Positions 16,734 through 25,422 of a stretch of 64,000 nucleotides of DNA are shown piece by piece. The DNA is taken from positions 62,001 through 126,000 of the forward strand of contig JAAZNF010000051.1 of assembly GCA_012798435.1 (NCBI GenBank), read 5' to 3'. The translations under genes were made by a program, and so were the position numbers. Below the pieces are notes generated by a model. The model was not told where the DNA came from. It ran no database searches and worked only from the letters and a program-made list of their open reading frames with translations. Numbering within the stretch: position 1 is the first letter of the stretch; the number at the start of each line of letters is the position of its first letter. The stretch is from Myxococcales bacterium (GTDB taxonomy: Bacteria > Myxococcota > B64-G9).

Positions 16734-18128
16734 ATGGCCGAAGCGGCTCACACCGTCACCACCAAGCAGCTGCGCGAGGAGATCCGCGGGGTGCTCAGCG
16801 CCCTGTACGCCGCCGCCAAGGCGGGCAACCGCACGCGCCTTTCCGAGGCGGGCTCGCTCATCAAGATCCCGCTGTCTCTGGACTTCGTGGACTATTTCAA
16901 GTTCTTACGCCGCTACAACTACGTGGCCATTGACCGCACCGACCAGTCGCTGGAGCTCACCAACGAGGGCAAGTCCATCGTGGATCAGGGCCCGGACGAC
17001 GAGTTCAACAAGGACATGTCGCAACACTTCGCGCGCTTCATCAACGACGAGCAGGAGGAGCAGCTCATCGATCTGTCCGAGGACACCGGCGAGCAGAAGC
17101 TCCCCATCGAGGGGAGCGGCGAGGAGGCCCCGTTCCCGCCGGTGGCGCCGGCCAGCGGTGGCACCGCCCGCTCCGGTTGGGTCGAGCAGAAAGAGGCCAA
17201 GCCCGAGGCCAAGCCCGAGGCCCGCGCCGACTCGCGCCCCGAGGTCAAGGCCGCCGCCGATCCGCGCAAGGAAGGCGTGCCCTATCCCATGGGTGGCAAG
17301 ACCGAGCCCAAGTACGTGCGCTACGAGGCCATCGGCAGCGGCGGCATCGGCACGGTATACCGCGCCCGCCACAGCTCGCTGGCGCTGGATCTGGCCATCA
17401 AGGAGATCAAGGACCTGTTCAGCTACTTCAACTTCTTGCAGCGCTCGGAGGTGGTCAAGCACTTCCGCGAGGTGGTGGGCCAGATGGCACTGCTCAACCA
17501 CCCGCTGATCGTGCGGGTGCTGGACCAAAACGCCGACGTGGCGCACCCCTTCTTCGTCATGGAGATGCTCCCCGGCGGCAACCTACGCCAGCTCATCGCC
17601 AAGGGGCCCATTCCGGTGGAGCGAGCGCTGATCTGCTTTCTACAGATCTGCTACGCTCTGCAAGCCGCCCACCAGGCCTCGGTGATCCACGGCAACCTGA
17701 AGCCCGAGAACATCCTCTTTGACGCCCAGGGCAACGTGCGGGTGGCGGACTTCGGCATGACCCGCCTCCTCCAGACCGACTCCGACCGGCCGGTGCCCCA
17801 GGTGGTGACCGGCACGCTCGGCTACCTCTCGCCCGAGCAGATGCGGCCGGGCGGGCAGCCCTCTCTGCTGTCCGACATCTACTCGCTGGGGATCATGTTC
17901 TACGAGATGCTGACCGGGAACCTCCCCGGGCGGCGCTCGCCACTGCCCTCCGAGGTGAACAAAGAACTCACCAAGGACCTCGACACCCTGTTCGACAAGA
18001 TGACTCGCGACCGCCCTGAAGAGCGTTACCCCGACGTGGGCGCGGTGCTCACCGACTTCTACAACTTCCACAAGGACGGGCGCTACCTCAAGTCCGGGCG
18101 CATCATCCTGCTGGCCGCCGCGCCCTGA
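16734..18128 (+). CDS. Ser/Thr protein kinase-fold protein, probable pseudokinase, with N-terminal helical domain
   Basis: 464 residues. Residues 1-90 form a small helical, winged-helix-like domain (LREEIRGVLSALYAAAKAGN); a charged Glu/Lys/Pro linker runs to about 185. The kinase fold follows: glycine loop IGSGGIGTVYRA (near 199), lysine in LAIKEIK, then HGNLKPENILF (near 318) and DFG in VADFGMTRLL (near 338). The catalytic HRD aspartate is replaced by Asn, so phosphotransfer is doubtful although ATP binding residues remain. SPEQMRPGGQPSLLSDIYSLG matches the activation segment end and helix F. GGAGGAAATC precedes the ATG. A possible promoter (TTGACC 16664, TACTTT 16688) overlaps the end of rtcB. 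Confidence 0.8.
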   Translation: MAEAAHTVTTKQLREEIRGVLSALYAAAKAGNRTRLSEAGSLIKIPLSLDFVDYFKFLRRYNYVAIDRTDQSLELTNEGKSIVDQGPDDEFNKDMSQHFARFINDEQEEQLIDLSEDTGEQKLPIEGSGEEAPFPPVAPASGGTARSGWVEQKEAKPEAKPEARADSRPEVKAAADPRKEGVPYPMGGKTEPKYVRYEAIGSGGIGTVYRARHSSLALDLAIKEIKDLFSYFNFLQRSEVVKHFREVVGQMALLNHPLIVRVLDQNADVAHPFFVMEMLPGGNLRQLIAKGPIPVERALICFLQICYALQAAHQASVIHGNLKPENILFDAQGNVRVADFGMTRLLQTDSDRPVPQVVTGTLGYLSPEQMRPGGQPSLLSDIYSLGIMFYEMLTGNLPGRRSPLPSEVNKELTKDLDTLFDKMTRDRPEERYPDVGAVLTDFYNFHKDGRYLKSGRIILLAAAP

Positions 18129-18166
18129 GGCGCCCTAAGTCCCTTCGACTCGCCGGGAGGTGTTGT

Positions 18167-18649
18167 ATGCCGAACGAACCGCCGGAAAGCTCCTCCTGGG
18201 GATTCGAGCGCATCGTCCCCGACGGCATCAAGCGGGCCGTGCTGGCCGGGGTGGGCACGTTGTTCATGTCGGAGGAGGGGATCCGCTCGGTGTTGGGTGA
18301 CCTCAAGCTTCCCAAGGAGGTGGCCCAGTTCATCCTCAACCAGGCGGCCAAGACCAAGGACGAGCTGTTCCGGGCGCTGGCGCACGAGGTGCGCGAGTTT
18401 CTCGAGTCGGCCCGGCTCTCCGAGGAGCTGAAACGCCTGCTCTCGGAAACCGCGGTGGAGATCCGCACCACGGTGCGCTTCGTCCCGTCCGGCGAAAGCT
18501 TCAAACCCCGCACGCGCACGCGGGTGAAGGTGCATTCGCACAAGGGCTCGCGCAAAAGCGAGGCCGAGGATGGCGGTGACACGGCGGAGGAGACACCAAC
18601 GGACTCGCCCGCGGATCGCTTCCAGGGGACGGACGGCAAGGGTGCCTGA
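18167..18649 (+). CDS. Conserved-looking hydrophilic protein of unknown function
   Basis: 160 residues, no signal peptide. The central part is helical (LPKEVAQFILNQAAKTKDELFRALAHEVREFLESARL) and the C-terminus is basic then acidic. A polymer-associated role is conceivable because short helices of this kind (TKDELFRALAHEVREFL) resemble phasin-like or membrane-surface proteins, but I see no diagnostic motif. CGGGAGGTGTTGT precedes the ATG. It follows the kinase-fold gene by 38 bp and is probably cotranscribed with it. Confidence 0.65.
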   Translation: MPNEPPESSSWGFERIVPDGIKRAVLAGVGTLFMSEEGIRSVLGDLKLPKEVAQFILNQAAKTKDELFRALAHEVREFLESARLSEELKRLLSETAVEIRTTVRFVPSGESFKPRTRTRVKVHSHKGSRKSEAEDGGDTAEETPTDSPADRFQGTDGKGA

Positions 18650-18788
18650 GGCTTCCCTGACCCGCGGACCCGATATGAAGAACCTGAGTCCATGGCTGAA
18701 TCACGTGCGGACGGTTGCCGCCGGTCAGGCTCCCGACGGGAGTTTGTTGGAGTGCGAACCGGAAAGAGAATCAGCCAAGCCCACTCAT

Positions 18789-20963
18789 GTGCACCGGGGA
18801 TTCGGACGGCTTCGGTCGAGGATGGTAGCGATGTTTCTCATCGCCGCCGCGGGCGGGTGCTCCTCGGGTTACAGCCAGGGCAAATGCGATGTGGGGTTCC
18901 TGGAAGTCGACGGGGAGTGCAAGCTCGCGGTGGGCCAGCCGTGCCAGAAGGACAGCGACTGTCTGGGCAAGGCCTGCCTGAAACCATCGGACCTTGCGCC
19001 CTTCTGCTCCATCTCCTGTCGCGACCACGACGGCTGCCCCAGCGGATTCTATTGCGCCAAGGAGTACGGCCGCCACTGCTTCCCCGGAAAGCGCCCGTTG
19101 CCGTGCGTCGACGACAGCGTCTGTGACGCGTGCCAGCGTTGCACGGAGGGCGAATGCCAGGCGCTGCCGGGGTGTCGCGTATGCGGGACGGACGCCGACT
19201 GCCTGGCCTGCCAGCGCTGCGGCGCGGGCGAATGCTCGCCTGTCGCGGGCTGCGTCACCTGCGCTGCCGACACGGACTGCGCGCCGTGCCAGACGTGCGC
19301 CTCTCCCGGGGAATGCCGCCGCACGGTCGGCTGCACTCTGTGTGTTTCCTCCGATGATTGTCCGGGCTGCTTCGAGTGCCGCGCCGGTGCCTGCGCCGCC
19401 ATCGAGGGTTGCGGCAGCGATCCGTGCTTCAACGACTCCTTCTGCCCGCCGCGCACCCGCTGCCTGCAGGACACGACGTTGGGGCACTCCGCCTGCCTGC
19501 CCATCGGGCTCGCCTTCGGCGAAGACTGTTCTCGGGGCGGGGACGCGGTGTGCCGTGAGGGCGTGTGCGCCGCTCGTCCCGATGGCAGCTTGCGCTGCAG
19601 CCGTCTGTGCACGGATTCCGCCGTTTGTCCGGTGGGGTTCGAGTGCGGCTTCGATGCCGCCTGCCGGCAGCTTTGCGCCATCCCGCAGACGCCGCCACCG
19701 GGCGGGGCCTGCCGGCGCGACGCGGACTGCCCGGCCGGCCGGGTGTGTTCGCCGCTACTCGACGCTCAGAGAAACCTCGAGTTGCGTTGCCAGGAGCCCC
19801 TCGCTTGTGCCACGGCCAGTGGCCAACCCTGTCCGCAGGATGCGCGCTGTCAGAGCCGCGTGTGCACCGCCGAGGGTTTCTGCTCGCCCGTCTGCCGGGA
19901 GGACTTCGATTGCCCGGTAGGTTTTCTGTGCGACGAGATCGAGGTGACGGCGCTGGGCGAGGCACACCTGCTCCATGCCTGCGCCTCCCGTGGCAGCGTA
20001 CGGGGAGACGTCGGCGACATCTGCCCCGGCGGCGACGCCGACTGCAAGAGTGGACTGTGCCTGCGCTTCCCCGCCGGCGGGCCGCACGCCTTCTGCAGCG
20101 TGCCGTGCCGGATCGGCGGTGCAGATTGCCCCGATCGTTTCCTGTGCCAGCCGGCCGGTGATCCTCCCCTCGACGTGTGCCAGCCCGACGTGCTCAGCGG
20201 CGCCTGCGCCGCGAGCGCCGATTGCCCCCCGGGCCAGGTGTGCACGCTCTCCGGGACGCTGGCAGGTCCCGAGTGCCGGGAACCGTTTCCCGGCGGCGCC
20301 GATCCCGGGGAACCCTGTGGCGCGACAGCCCCTTGTGCGAACTTCTTGTGCCTCAGCGGCGGCCTGTGTGGTGCCGTGTGCGGCGGCGTCGCGGATTGCC
20401 CGCCGGGGTTCATCTGTGACTTCGTGCCGACGTACCTCCAGAGCGGCCAGAGCGTCTTTTCGACGCTGTGCGTGCCCGACCCCGGCAGCATGCGCGCCTG
20501 CGATTATGACGGCGCCTGCCCGGCGAACGAAGCGTGCACGCTCGAGCTCAACCCGTGGGGCACGGGTCTGGAGGGCCGCTGCGCGGTGCGCTGGCCCTCG
20601 GGCGCGCTCGGCACCCCCTGCGGCGCCGCCTTCGAGTGCGAGAACCGCTTCTGCCCCGCGCACGGCACCTGCGCCCGCCTGTGCCGCACGGACGCCGATT
20701 GCCCGGCGCCTTTCGAGTGTGTGCCGCTACAAGTGAGCCCTTGGCCGGGGGCGAGTTTTTCCATCCTGGGGTGCCGCGATCTGGGGCAGGGCGATCTCGG
20801 TGACCCCTGTCCCCACGGCGCCCCGGACTGCGTGAGCGGCATCTGCTTTCATCCCGGCGGCTTCGAGCCGTACTGCACCGTGGTGTGCGAGAGCGACGCG
20901 GATTGCCCGGTGGCAGGGATGTTCTGCGGCGGCGGCACGCCGCGCTACTGCGAGAAGGGGTAG
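18789..20963 (+). CDS. Large cysteine-rich lipoprotein
   Basis: About 724 residues from the GTG at 18789, giving an N-terminus MHRGFGRLRSRMVAMFLIAA followed by the lipobox AAGGC; in-frame ATGs at 18675 and 18822 are alternatives and the start is uncertain. The mature protein is built from cysteine-rich units with CxxDxDC-like spacing (CQKDSDCLGKAC, CRTDADCPAPFEC, CESDADCPVAG), a pattern common in surface proteins of Myxococcota. Disulfides are expected, so it should sit outside the cytoplasm. The function is unknown. The next gene starts 4 bp after its stop. Confidence 0.75.
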   Translation: MHRGFGRLRSRMVAMFLIAAAGGCSSGYSQGKCDVGFLEVDGECKLAVGQPCQKDSDCLGKACLKPSDLAPFCSISCRDHDGCPSGFYCAKEYGRHCFPGKRPLPCVDDSVCDACQRCTEGECQALPGCRVCGTDADCLACQRCGAGECSPVAGCVTCAADTDCAPCQTCASPGECRRTVGCTLCVSSDDCPGCFECRAGACAAIEGCGSDPCFNDSFCPPRTRCLQDTTLGHSACLPIGLAFGEDCSRGGDAVCREGVCAARPDGSLRCSRLCTDSAVCPVGFECGFDAACRQLCAIPQTPPPGGACRRDADCPAGRVCSPLLDAQRNLELRCQEPLACATASGQPCPQDARCQSRVCTAEGFCSPVCREDFDCPVGFLCDEIEVTALGEAHLLHACASRGSVRGDVGDICPGGDADCKSGLCLRFPAGGPHAFCSVPCRIGGADCPDRFLCQPAGDPPLDVCQPDVLSGACAASADCPPGQVCTLSGTLAGPECREPFPGGADPGEPCGATAPCANFLCLSGGLCGAVCGGVADCPPGFICDFVPTYLQSGQSVFSTLCVPDPGSMRACDYDGACPANEACTLELNPWGTGLEGRCAVRWPSGALGTPCGAAFECENRFCPAHGTCARLCRTDADCPAPFECVPLQVSPWPGASFSILGCRDLGQGDLGDPCPHGAPDCVSGICFHPGGFEPYCTVVCESDADCPVAGMFCGGGTPRYCEKG

Positions 20964-20966
20964 CTC

Positions 20967-21386
20967 ATGGCCGCCGAGACGCCGTCGACGCAGGACTCGC
21001 TGGGCCGGGGCCGGGCTCCCTGGCGCCGCGTCGCGGGCGTATTGTGCCTGGGAGTAGGGGTGGGGCTGGCGCTGCTGACGTACCTGCGGGGCCGCCCGGT
21101 CGAGGTCACCCTGGAGTATGAGTTTTCCGGCGAGCGGCTGCGGGGCGCGCCGGAGCTTGTGGTGGCCATCCGTTCCGAGAGTGATGGCGCATTCGTCAGC
21201 GAAAGCGTCTTTCGCTGCCCGGCCGATGGGGCGTGCCCGGCGTCGCTGCGTCATCCGCTGCGCCTGCCCCGCGGCGCCTACCGCGTCTCGGCCAGCGCGC
21301 GCTCGCCGGAAGGCGACCTGTACTGGGAGCGGGTGGTGCGTGTCGAGGGGGAGGGGACGCTGCACGTTTCCTTCGACAAACGGTGA
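20967..21386 (+). CDS. Single-pass membrane protein of unknown function
   Basis: 139 residues. A cytoplasmic tail of about 22 residues ends in basic RAPWRRV, one hydrophobic helix follows (VLCLGVGVGLALLTYL), then an external beta-rich domain of about 95 residues with two cysteines (CPADGACP). AAGGGGTAGCTC precedes the ATG. It sits directly after the cysteine-rich lipoprotein, so both may belong to one envelope complex. Confidence 0.65.
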   Translation: MAAETPSTQDSLGRGRAPWRRVAGVLCLGVGVGLALLTYLRGRPVEVTLEYEFSGERLRGAPELVVAIRSESDGAFVSESVFRCPADGACPASLRHPLRLPRGAYRVSASARSPEGDLYWERVVRVEGEGTLHVSFDKR

Positions 21387-21395
21387 GGTCTTGCC

Positions 21396-22445
21396 ATGCC
21401 CGGCAGAACCTTCGAACCCGATGAAGACCGGCTGGCCCGCGACCTTTTGGCCAGACTCGACGAGCGCGAGGAGCCGGATGCGCACGCCTCGGCGCTCCTG
21501 ATTCGCGAGGTCATGGAGAACCTCATCACCCTGCGCAAGGTGGTCACCGACTACCCGTCCCTGCTCAAACCGTACCGGGTGGCGGGTCAGTTCCGCGACG
21601 TGCATTCACTGGTCGAGGCCATCTGTGAGAGCAACCCCTACACCATCGAGGCCCACATGCCGACCCGGGCGGTGGTGGGCCGCGCCTACCTGGTGGCGAA
21701 GATCAACCTGTTCCGCACCCTGCTGCGCATCTCGCGGCACTTCTTCCCGGAGCCGGCCTCGGGCCCTTCTCTGGAGCCGGAGTTGACCCGTCTGCTTCGG
21801 GTGCTCATCACCACGCTGATCGCCGAGGACATCCTGGTCGCCATCGCCGCGGACGTGCGCGCCGAACCAGAGCTGCGCCGCAAGGCGGTGTACCTGCTGG
21901 TGGACCTGTGGGAACACCGCCAGGCGCGCACGGTGCAGGACTTCTTCCCGCTGCTGGACTCGGTGTGGGAGGCCAAGACGCGTGTCACCATCTCCTACGG
22001 CACCCTGTCCGGCACCTCGGAGATCCTGGGCCTGATGCGCGAGGGGTGCGATCCCGAGGTGATCGACTACTTCACCCGCGAGCACATCTCCGAGGACGAG
22101 CGCCAGGCGCTGCTCGAGCTGGTGTTCAACGCCACCTACGAGGAGCTGCAGACCATGCGCCGCTGGATGAGCCGTCACCGCAAGGACGTGCTGGCGCCCA
22201 AGGACGTGGCCCGCATCTTCAACGTCCCGGAGGAGCGGCTGCACCAGACCATCAGCAACACCCAGGACATGTTCTTCACCTTCCGCGAGCGGCAGGTGAA
22301 CGCCTACCACCGCAGCCTGCACGATCTGCCCGGCCCCAAGAAGACCGCCGAGGAGTACCTGATGATCTACTACCTGCGCCAGGCGGACATCGCGCCGCCG
22401 CAGGAGAACATCTCCTGTCCTCCGCCGGAACCCGCATCCGGGTAA
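21396..22445 (+). CDS. Soluble helical protein of unknown function
   Basis: 349 residues, no signal peptide or membrane helix, almost entirely helical and charged (for example LLIREVMENLITLRKVVTDY and HISEDERQALLELVFNATYE). I recognise no family. GAGGTCTTGCC precedes the ATG, 10 bp after the stop of the membrane protein gene, so it closes the plus-strand run that starts at 16734. Its end is followed by two palindromic elements, the second of which could act as terminator. Confidence 0.65.
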   Translation: MPGRTFEPDEDRLARDLLARLDEREEPDAHASALLIREVMENLITLRKVVTDYPSLLKPYRVAGQFRDVHSLVEAICESNPYTIEAHMPTRAVVGRAYLVAKINLFRTLLRISRHFFPEPASGPSLEPELTRLLRVLITTLIAEDILVAIAADVRAEPELRRKAVYLLVDLWEHRQARTVQDFFPLLDSVWEAKTRVTISYGTLSGTSEILGLMREGCDPEVIDYFTREHISEDERQALLELVFNATYEELQTMRRWMSRHRKDVLAPKDVARIFNVPEERLHQTISNTQDMFFTFRERQVNAYHRSLHDLPGPKKTAEEYLMIYYLRQADIAPPQENISCPPPEPASG

Positions 22446-22459
22446 AACTCTCTTGCCTC

Positions 22460-22550
22460 AGCTCGGCTTGTGCCGTCAAAGGCCTCCGCGGCCAAGCCCG
22501 CTCCGGTCCCTTCGGGACTCGCTCCGCTCGCCCTTGACCGCAGCCGAGCT
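22460..22550. repeat. Large imperfect palindrome in an intergenic spacer
   Basis: The outer arms AGCTCGGCT (22460-22468) and AGCCGAGCT (22542-22550) are perfect complements. Inside them, CGTCAAAGGC pairs with GCCCTTGACCG over most positions, and the centre has its own hairpin, GTCCC at 22506 with GGGAC at 22514. The whole can fold into one long stem. It looks like a REP-type element or a structured RNA end; no protein-coding sense is apparent. Confidence 0.5.
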
Positions 22551-22570
22551 TCGACAGAATTCGCTGATAT

Positions 22571-22594
22571 GAGGAGCGTGCAGGCATGCTCCTC
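22571..22594. repeat. Short hairpin repeat, copy 1 (possible terminator)
   Basis: GAGGAGC at 22571-22577 pairs with GCTCCTC at 22588-22594, with further pairing inside, and TTTA follows. The 24-bp unit is matched at 22 of 24 positions by the reverse complement of 29117-29140, in another spacer. It may end transcription of the run ending at 22445, but the repetition points to a dispersed element. Confidence 0.5.
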
Positions 22595-22685
22595 TTTATC
22601 CAGAAGGATTTTATGATTCTCAATCGGCTGGCCGTGCTTGCCGTTATCGAATTGCTTCCCGCCGACCGGCGGGAGGTCAGCGGCT

Positions 22686-23081
22686 TCAACCCGCGCGGCC
22701 GCAGCGGGCGGCCAGGTCGGGCAAGAAGAAGCGGGACACGAAGTTCTGGTCGAGATGCTCCCGGGCCATCTTCGGCTCCACCTGCATGAGCTGGGAGAGC
22801 CAGTACTGCGCCACGGGTTCGCGGGTGTGATCTTTCGCCAGTTCGCGGATGAGCGGCGGGCACAGCTCGCGCTGGTAGGCGTTCCACATGGTCTTGATGG
22901 CCAGGTCGAAGGCCGCGGGCCGGGCCGCGGGGCGCCGGCTGCGGATGCGGGCGAGGAGCGGCGCGACATCGCCGGTCCTCTGGTAGCGAGCTACCTCTTT
23001 CGATATAGAGGGCAGCAAAACGGCCCACCCCAGCGCGACGAACGCGGCTACGCCGACACCAATCCACAGGATCTCGTTCAT
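22686..23081 (-). CDS. Small membrane-anchored protein of unknown function
   Basis: 131 residues starting MNEILWIGVGVAAFVALGWAV: an N-terminal membrane anchor with a cytoplasmic or periplasmic helical tail containing a CPPLIREL segment. No known domain. The ATG overlaps the flavodiiron stop (ATGA), so translation is coupled to that gene and a link to its redox role is possible. The frame extends upstream to 23177 but only inside the flavodiiron gene. Confidence 0.65.
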   Translation of the reverse strand: MNEILWIGVGVAAFVALGWAVLLPSISKEVARYQRTGDVAPLLARIRSRRPAARPAAFDLAIKTMWNAYQRELCPPLIRELAKDHTREPVAQYWLSQLMQVEPKMAREHLDQNFVSRFFLPDLAARCGRAG

Positions 23082-24292
23082 GGGGCGACCTTGGCCTCGA
23101 CGCCGGCCCGGATGCTGGCGGCCACCTTGCGCCCCTGCGCCTCGCAGGCGGCCAGGTCCTCCGCGCGGGGCTGCCACTTGGCGCGCACGCCTTCGGCCAC
23201 GAGCGGGATCTTGCAGGCCGTAAGGTGCTCTTCAAGTTGCTTTACCGCCTCGCCGCTCCAGCCGTAGCTCCCGAAGGCGGCGCCGATCTTGTTCTTGAAC
23301 TTGAGCCCCCGCAGGTCGTGCAGCAGCGGCGCCAGGGTGGGCAGGTAAGAGCCGTTCACGGTCGGCGAGCCGAACACCAGCGCGCGTGCCTGGAAGATCT
23401 CGGTGATGAGGTCGTTGCGGTCGGTGGTCGCGGCGTGGAACAGCTTGTGCGCCACGCCCTCGGCGGCGAGGCCGGCCGCCACCGCTTCCGCCATGCGGCG
23501 CGTGGCGTTCCACATGGTGTCGTAGATCACCAGCGCCACCGGCCGGGGCTTCTGCTGCGCCCACTCCCGGTACTTCTCCACGATCTGGAGCGGCCGCTCC
23601 TTCCAGATCACGCCGTGGCTGGGACCGATCATGTCCACCGGGAGCTTCAGCGCCAGCACCTCGTCGATCTTCTTGAGCACGAAGTCCGAGAACGGGGTGA
23701 GGATGTTGGCGTAGTACTTGAGGGCCTCCTCGTACAGCTCCTCGGTGTCCACCCGTTCGTTGGTGCGAAAGGCCGTGGCGTAGTGCTGGCCGAAGGCGTC
23801 GTTGGAGAGGAGCAGGTTCTTGCCCGCTACGTAGGTGAACATGCTGTCGGGCCAGTGGAGCATGGGGGCCTCCACGAACACGAGCTCGATGCCGTTTCCC
23901 AGGGCGATGCGATCGCCGGTCTTCACCGGCTGGAAGTTCCACTTCTGGTGATAGTGCCCGGGGATGCTCTCGGCGCCGCGCTTGGAAACCACCACCGTGG
24001 CCTTGGGACATAGGCGCATGAGCTCGGGCAGGCTGCCGGAGTGGTCGGGCTCGGCGTGGTTGGCAATGACGTAGTCGATGGCGGCCGGGTCGATCACGGA
24101 GCGGACGTTATCGATGAATTCGCTGGCGAACGGCCCCCAGGCGGTGTCCACCAGGGCGGTCTTTTCGCCGCGGATGAGGTAGGAGTTGTAGGTCGAGCCG
24201 CGGTGGGTGGAGAGCTCGTGCCCGTGGAAGAGGCGCAGCCCCCAGTCCACCACTCCGGTCCAGTAAACGTCCTTCATGAGTTCCACAGCCAT
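23078..24292 (-). CDS. Flavodiiron protein (A-type flavoprotein, O2/NO reductase)
   Basis: 404 residues. A metallo-beta-lactamase domain carries the diiron ligands: NHAEPDHSGS (His, Glu, Asp, His), a later HWPDSMFTY, and GPSHG. From about residue 250 a flavodoxin domain follows (ALVIYDTMWNATRRMAEAVA), where the FMN phosphate loop is TMWNAT. Known members reduce O2 to water or NO to N2O with electrons from rubredoxin, in the cytoplasm of anaerobes and microaerobes. GGAGGAATC precedes the ATG at 24292. No rubredoxin gene is adjacent; a small anchored protein is coupled downstream. Confidence 0.92.
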   Translation of the reverse strand: MAVELMKDVYWTGVVDWGLRLFHGHELSTHRGSTYNSYLIRGEKTALVDTAWGPFASEFIDNVRSVIDPAAIDYVIANHAEPDHSGSLPELMRLCPKATVVVSKRGAESIPGHYHQKWNFQPVKTGDRIALGNGIELVFVEAPMLHWPDSMFTYVAGKNLLLSNDAFGQHYATAFRTNERVDTEELYEEALKYYANILTPFSDFVLKKIDEVLALKLPVDMIGPSHGVIWKERPLQIVEKYREWAQQKPRPVALVIYDTMWNATRRMAEAVAAGLAAEGVAHKLFHAATTDRNDLITEIFQARALVFGSPTVNGSYLPTLAPLLHDLRGLKFKNKIGAAFGSYGWSGEAVKQLEEHLTACKIPLVAEGVRAKWQPRAEDLAACEAQGRKVAASIRAGVEAKVAP

Positions 24293-24354
24293 GATTCCTC
24301 CCGCGAGAAGTTCCCTCGGGCAGCGTCTTGCAATGGCTGGCCCGGATTCCCCAC

Positions 24355-24382
24355 ACAATACATCCGAAATGGTCCCTGTCAA
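24355..24382 (-). promoter_or_regulatory. Sigma-70-type promoter for the flavodiiron gene
   Basis: Reading the minus strand, TTGACA (24382-24377) is followed after 16 bp by TATTGT (24360-24355). The ATG lies about 60 bp downstream with a good ribosome-binding site. It sits between the end of the phosphate transporter gene and the flavodiiron gene. Confidence 0.55.
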
Positions 24383-24398
24383 CCGCTCCGGAAACAGC

Positions 24399-25394
24399 TC
24401 ACCCTTCGAGGAATCGTCCCAGGAGCCAGTACGAAATAGCGGCGATGATCCCGGAGGCGGGGATGGTGAAGATCCAGGCCCACACGATGCGGCCGGCCAG
24501 GGCCCAGCGCACCGAGCGCCAGCCCTTGTCCAGGCCCACTCCCACGATGGCCCCGGTAATGGTGTGGGTGGTGGACACCGGGATGCCGAGCTCCGAGACG
24601 GCCAGGATGGTCACGCCGCCGCCGGTCTCGGCGGCGAAACCGTTGATCGGCTCGAGCTTGGTGAGCTTCATGCCCATGGTGCGCACGATGCGGAAGCCGC
24701 CGAAGAGCGTCCCGGCGGCGATCATGGCGTGGCACAGGAAGATGATCCACACCGGCATGTGATCGTGGACCGAGAGCTGGCCGCCGGCCACCAGCAGGGC
24801 AAACAAGATCCCCATGGTCTTCTGGGCGTCGTTGGTGCCGTGCGAGAAGGAGTAGATGGCCGCGGACAGGAGTTGGAGCTTCCGGTAGATCTGGTTCACC
24901 TTGCGCGGGGATGCCTTCCGCGAGAGCCGGTAGGTGATCTTCTGGATGCCCATGGCCAATAACACGCCGATGACGGGGGAGAGCACGATGAACAGTATGA
25001 CCTTGGTCAGGCCAACACCGATGAGAAGTCCCGTGCCACCATATACTAGGGCCGCCCCGGCATAGCCGCCGATCAGCGCATGGGATGACGAGGAGGGAAG
25101 TCCCAACCACCAGGTGATGAGGTTCCAGGAGATGGCGCCGATGAGCCCGCACAGGATCACCGCCACGGTGATGGACTCGGTGTGCACCACCCCTTTGCCG
25201 ACGGTCATGGCCACGTCGGTGCCGAAGGTGAATGCGGCGACGAAGTTGAAGAACGCGGCCCAGGCCACCGCCAGCCGAGGAGAGAGCACGCGGGTAGAGA
25301 CCACGGTAGCGATGGAGTTGGCCGCGTCGTGGAAGCCGTTCACGAAGTCAAAGGCCAGCGCGGCCAGGAAGGTCACCACGATGAGGGCGGTCAT
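24399..25394 (-). CDS. pit: PiT-family inorganic phosphate transporter
   Basis: 331 residues with about ten hydrophobic helices. The two PiT signature repeats are present: FDFVNGFHDAANSIATVVSTRVL near the N-terminus and a second copy, SFSHGTNDAQKTMGILFA, in the second half, each with the conserved Asn-Asp/Ala pair for phosphate and cation binding. Low-affinity phosphate uptake coupled to H+ or Na+ at the inner membrane is the known role. It follows the DUF47 gene by 28 bp on the same strand, a widespread pair in which the DUF47 (PhoU-like) protein controls the transporter. Confidence 0.92.
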   Translation of the reverse strand: MTALIVVTFLAALAFDFVNGFHDAANSIATVVSTRVLSPRLAVAWAAFFNFVAAFTFGTDVAMTVGKGVVHTESITVAVILCGLIGAISWNLITWWLGLPSSSSHALIGGYAGAALVYGGTGLLIGVGLTKVILFIVLSPVIGVLLAMGIQKITYRLSRKASPRKVNQIYRKLQLLSAAIYSFSHGTNDAQKTMGILFALLVAGGQLSVHDHMPVWIIFLCHAMIAAGTLFGGFRIVRTMGMKLTKLEPINGFAAETGGGVTILAVSELGIPVSTTHTITGAIVGVGLDKGWRSVRWALAGRIVWAWIFTIPASGIIAAISYWLLGRFLEG

Positions 25395-25422
25395 GGCTTC
25401 TCCGTGCAATGGGCGATACGCC

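Noticed and set aside
15126-16751. 541-codon open frame opposite rtcB
   Set aside because: Its composition (His/Arg/Gly/Ala-rich) is the mirror of a GC-rich gene; the plus strand encodes a complete RtcB.
19755-20663. 302-codon frame opposite the cysteine-rich lipoprotein
   Set aside because: Complement of Cys codons gives Ala/Thr/His-rich sequence; no start signal, and the plus strand is clearly coding.
22370-22969. 199-codon minus-strand frame across the spacer
   Set aside because: It runs through the palindromes and opposite the end of a real gene; no start signal.
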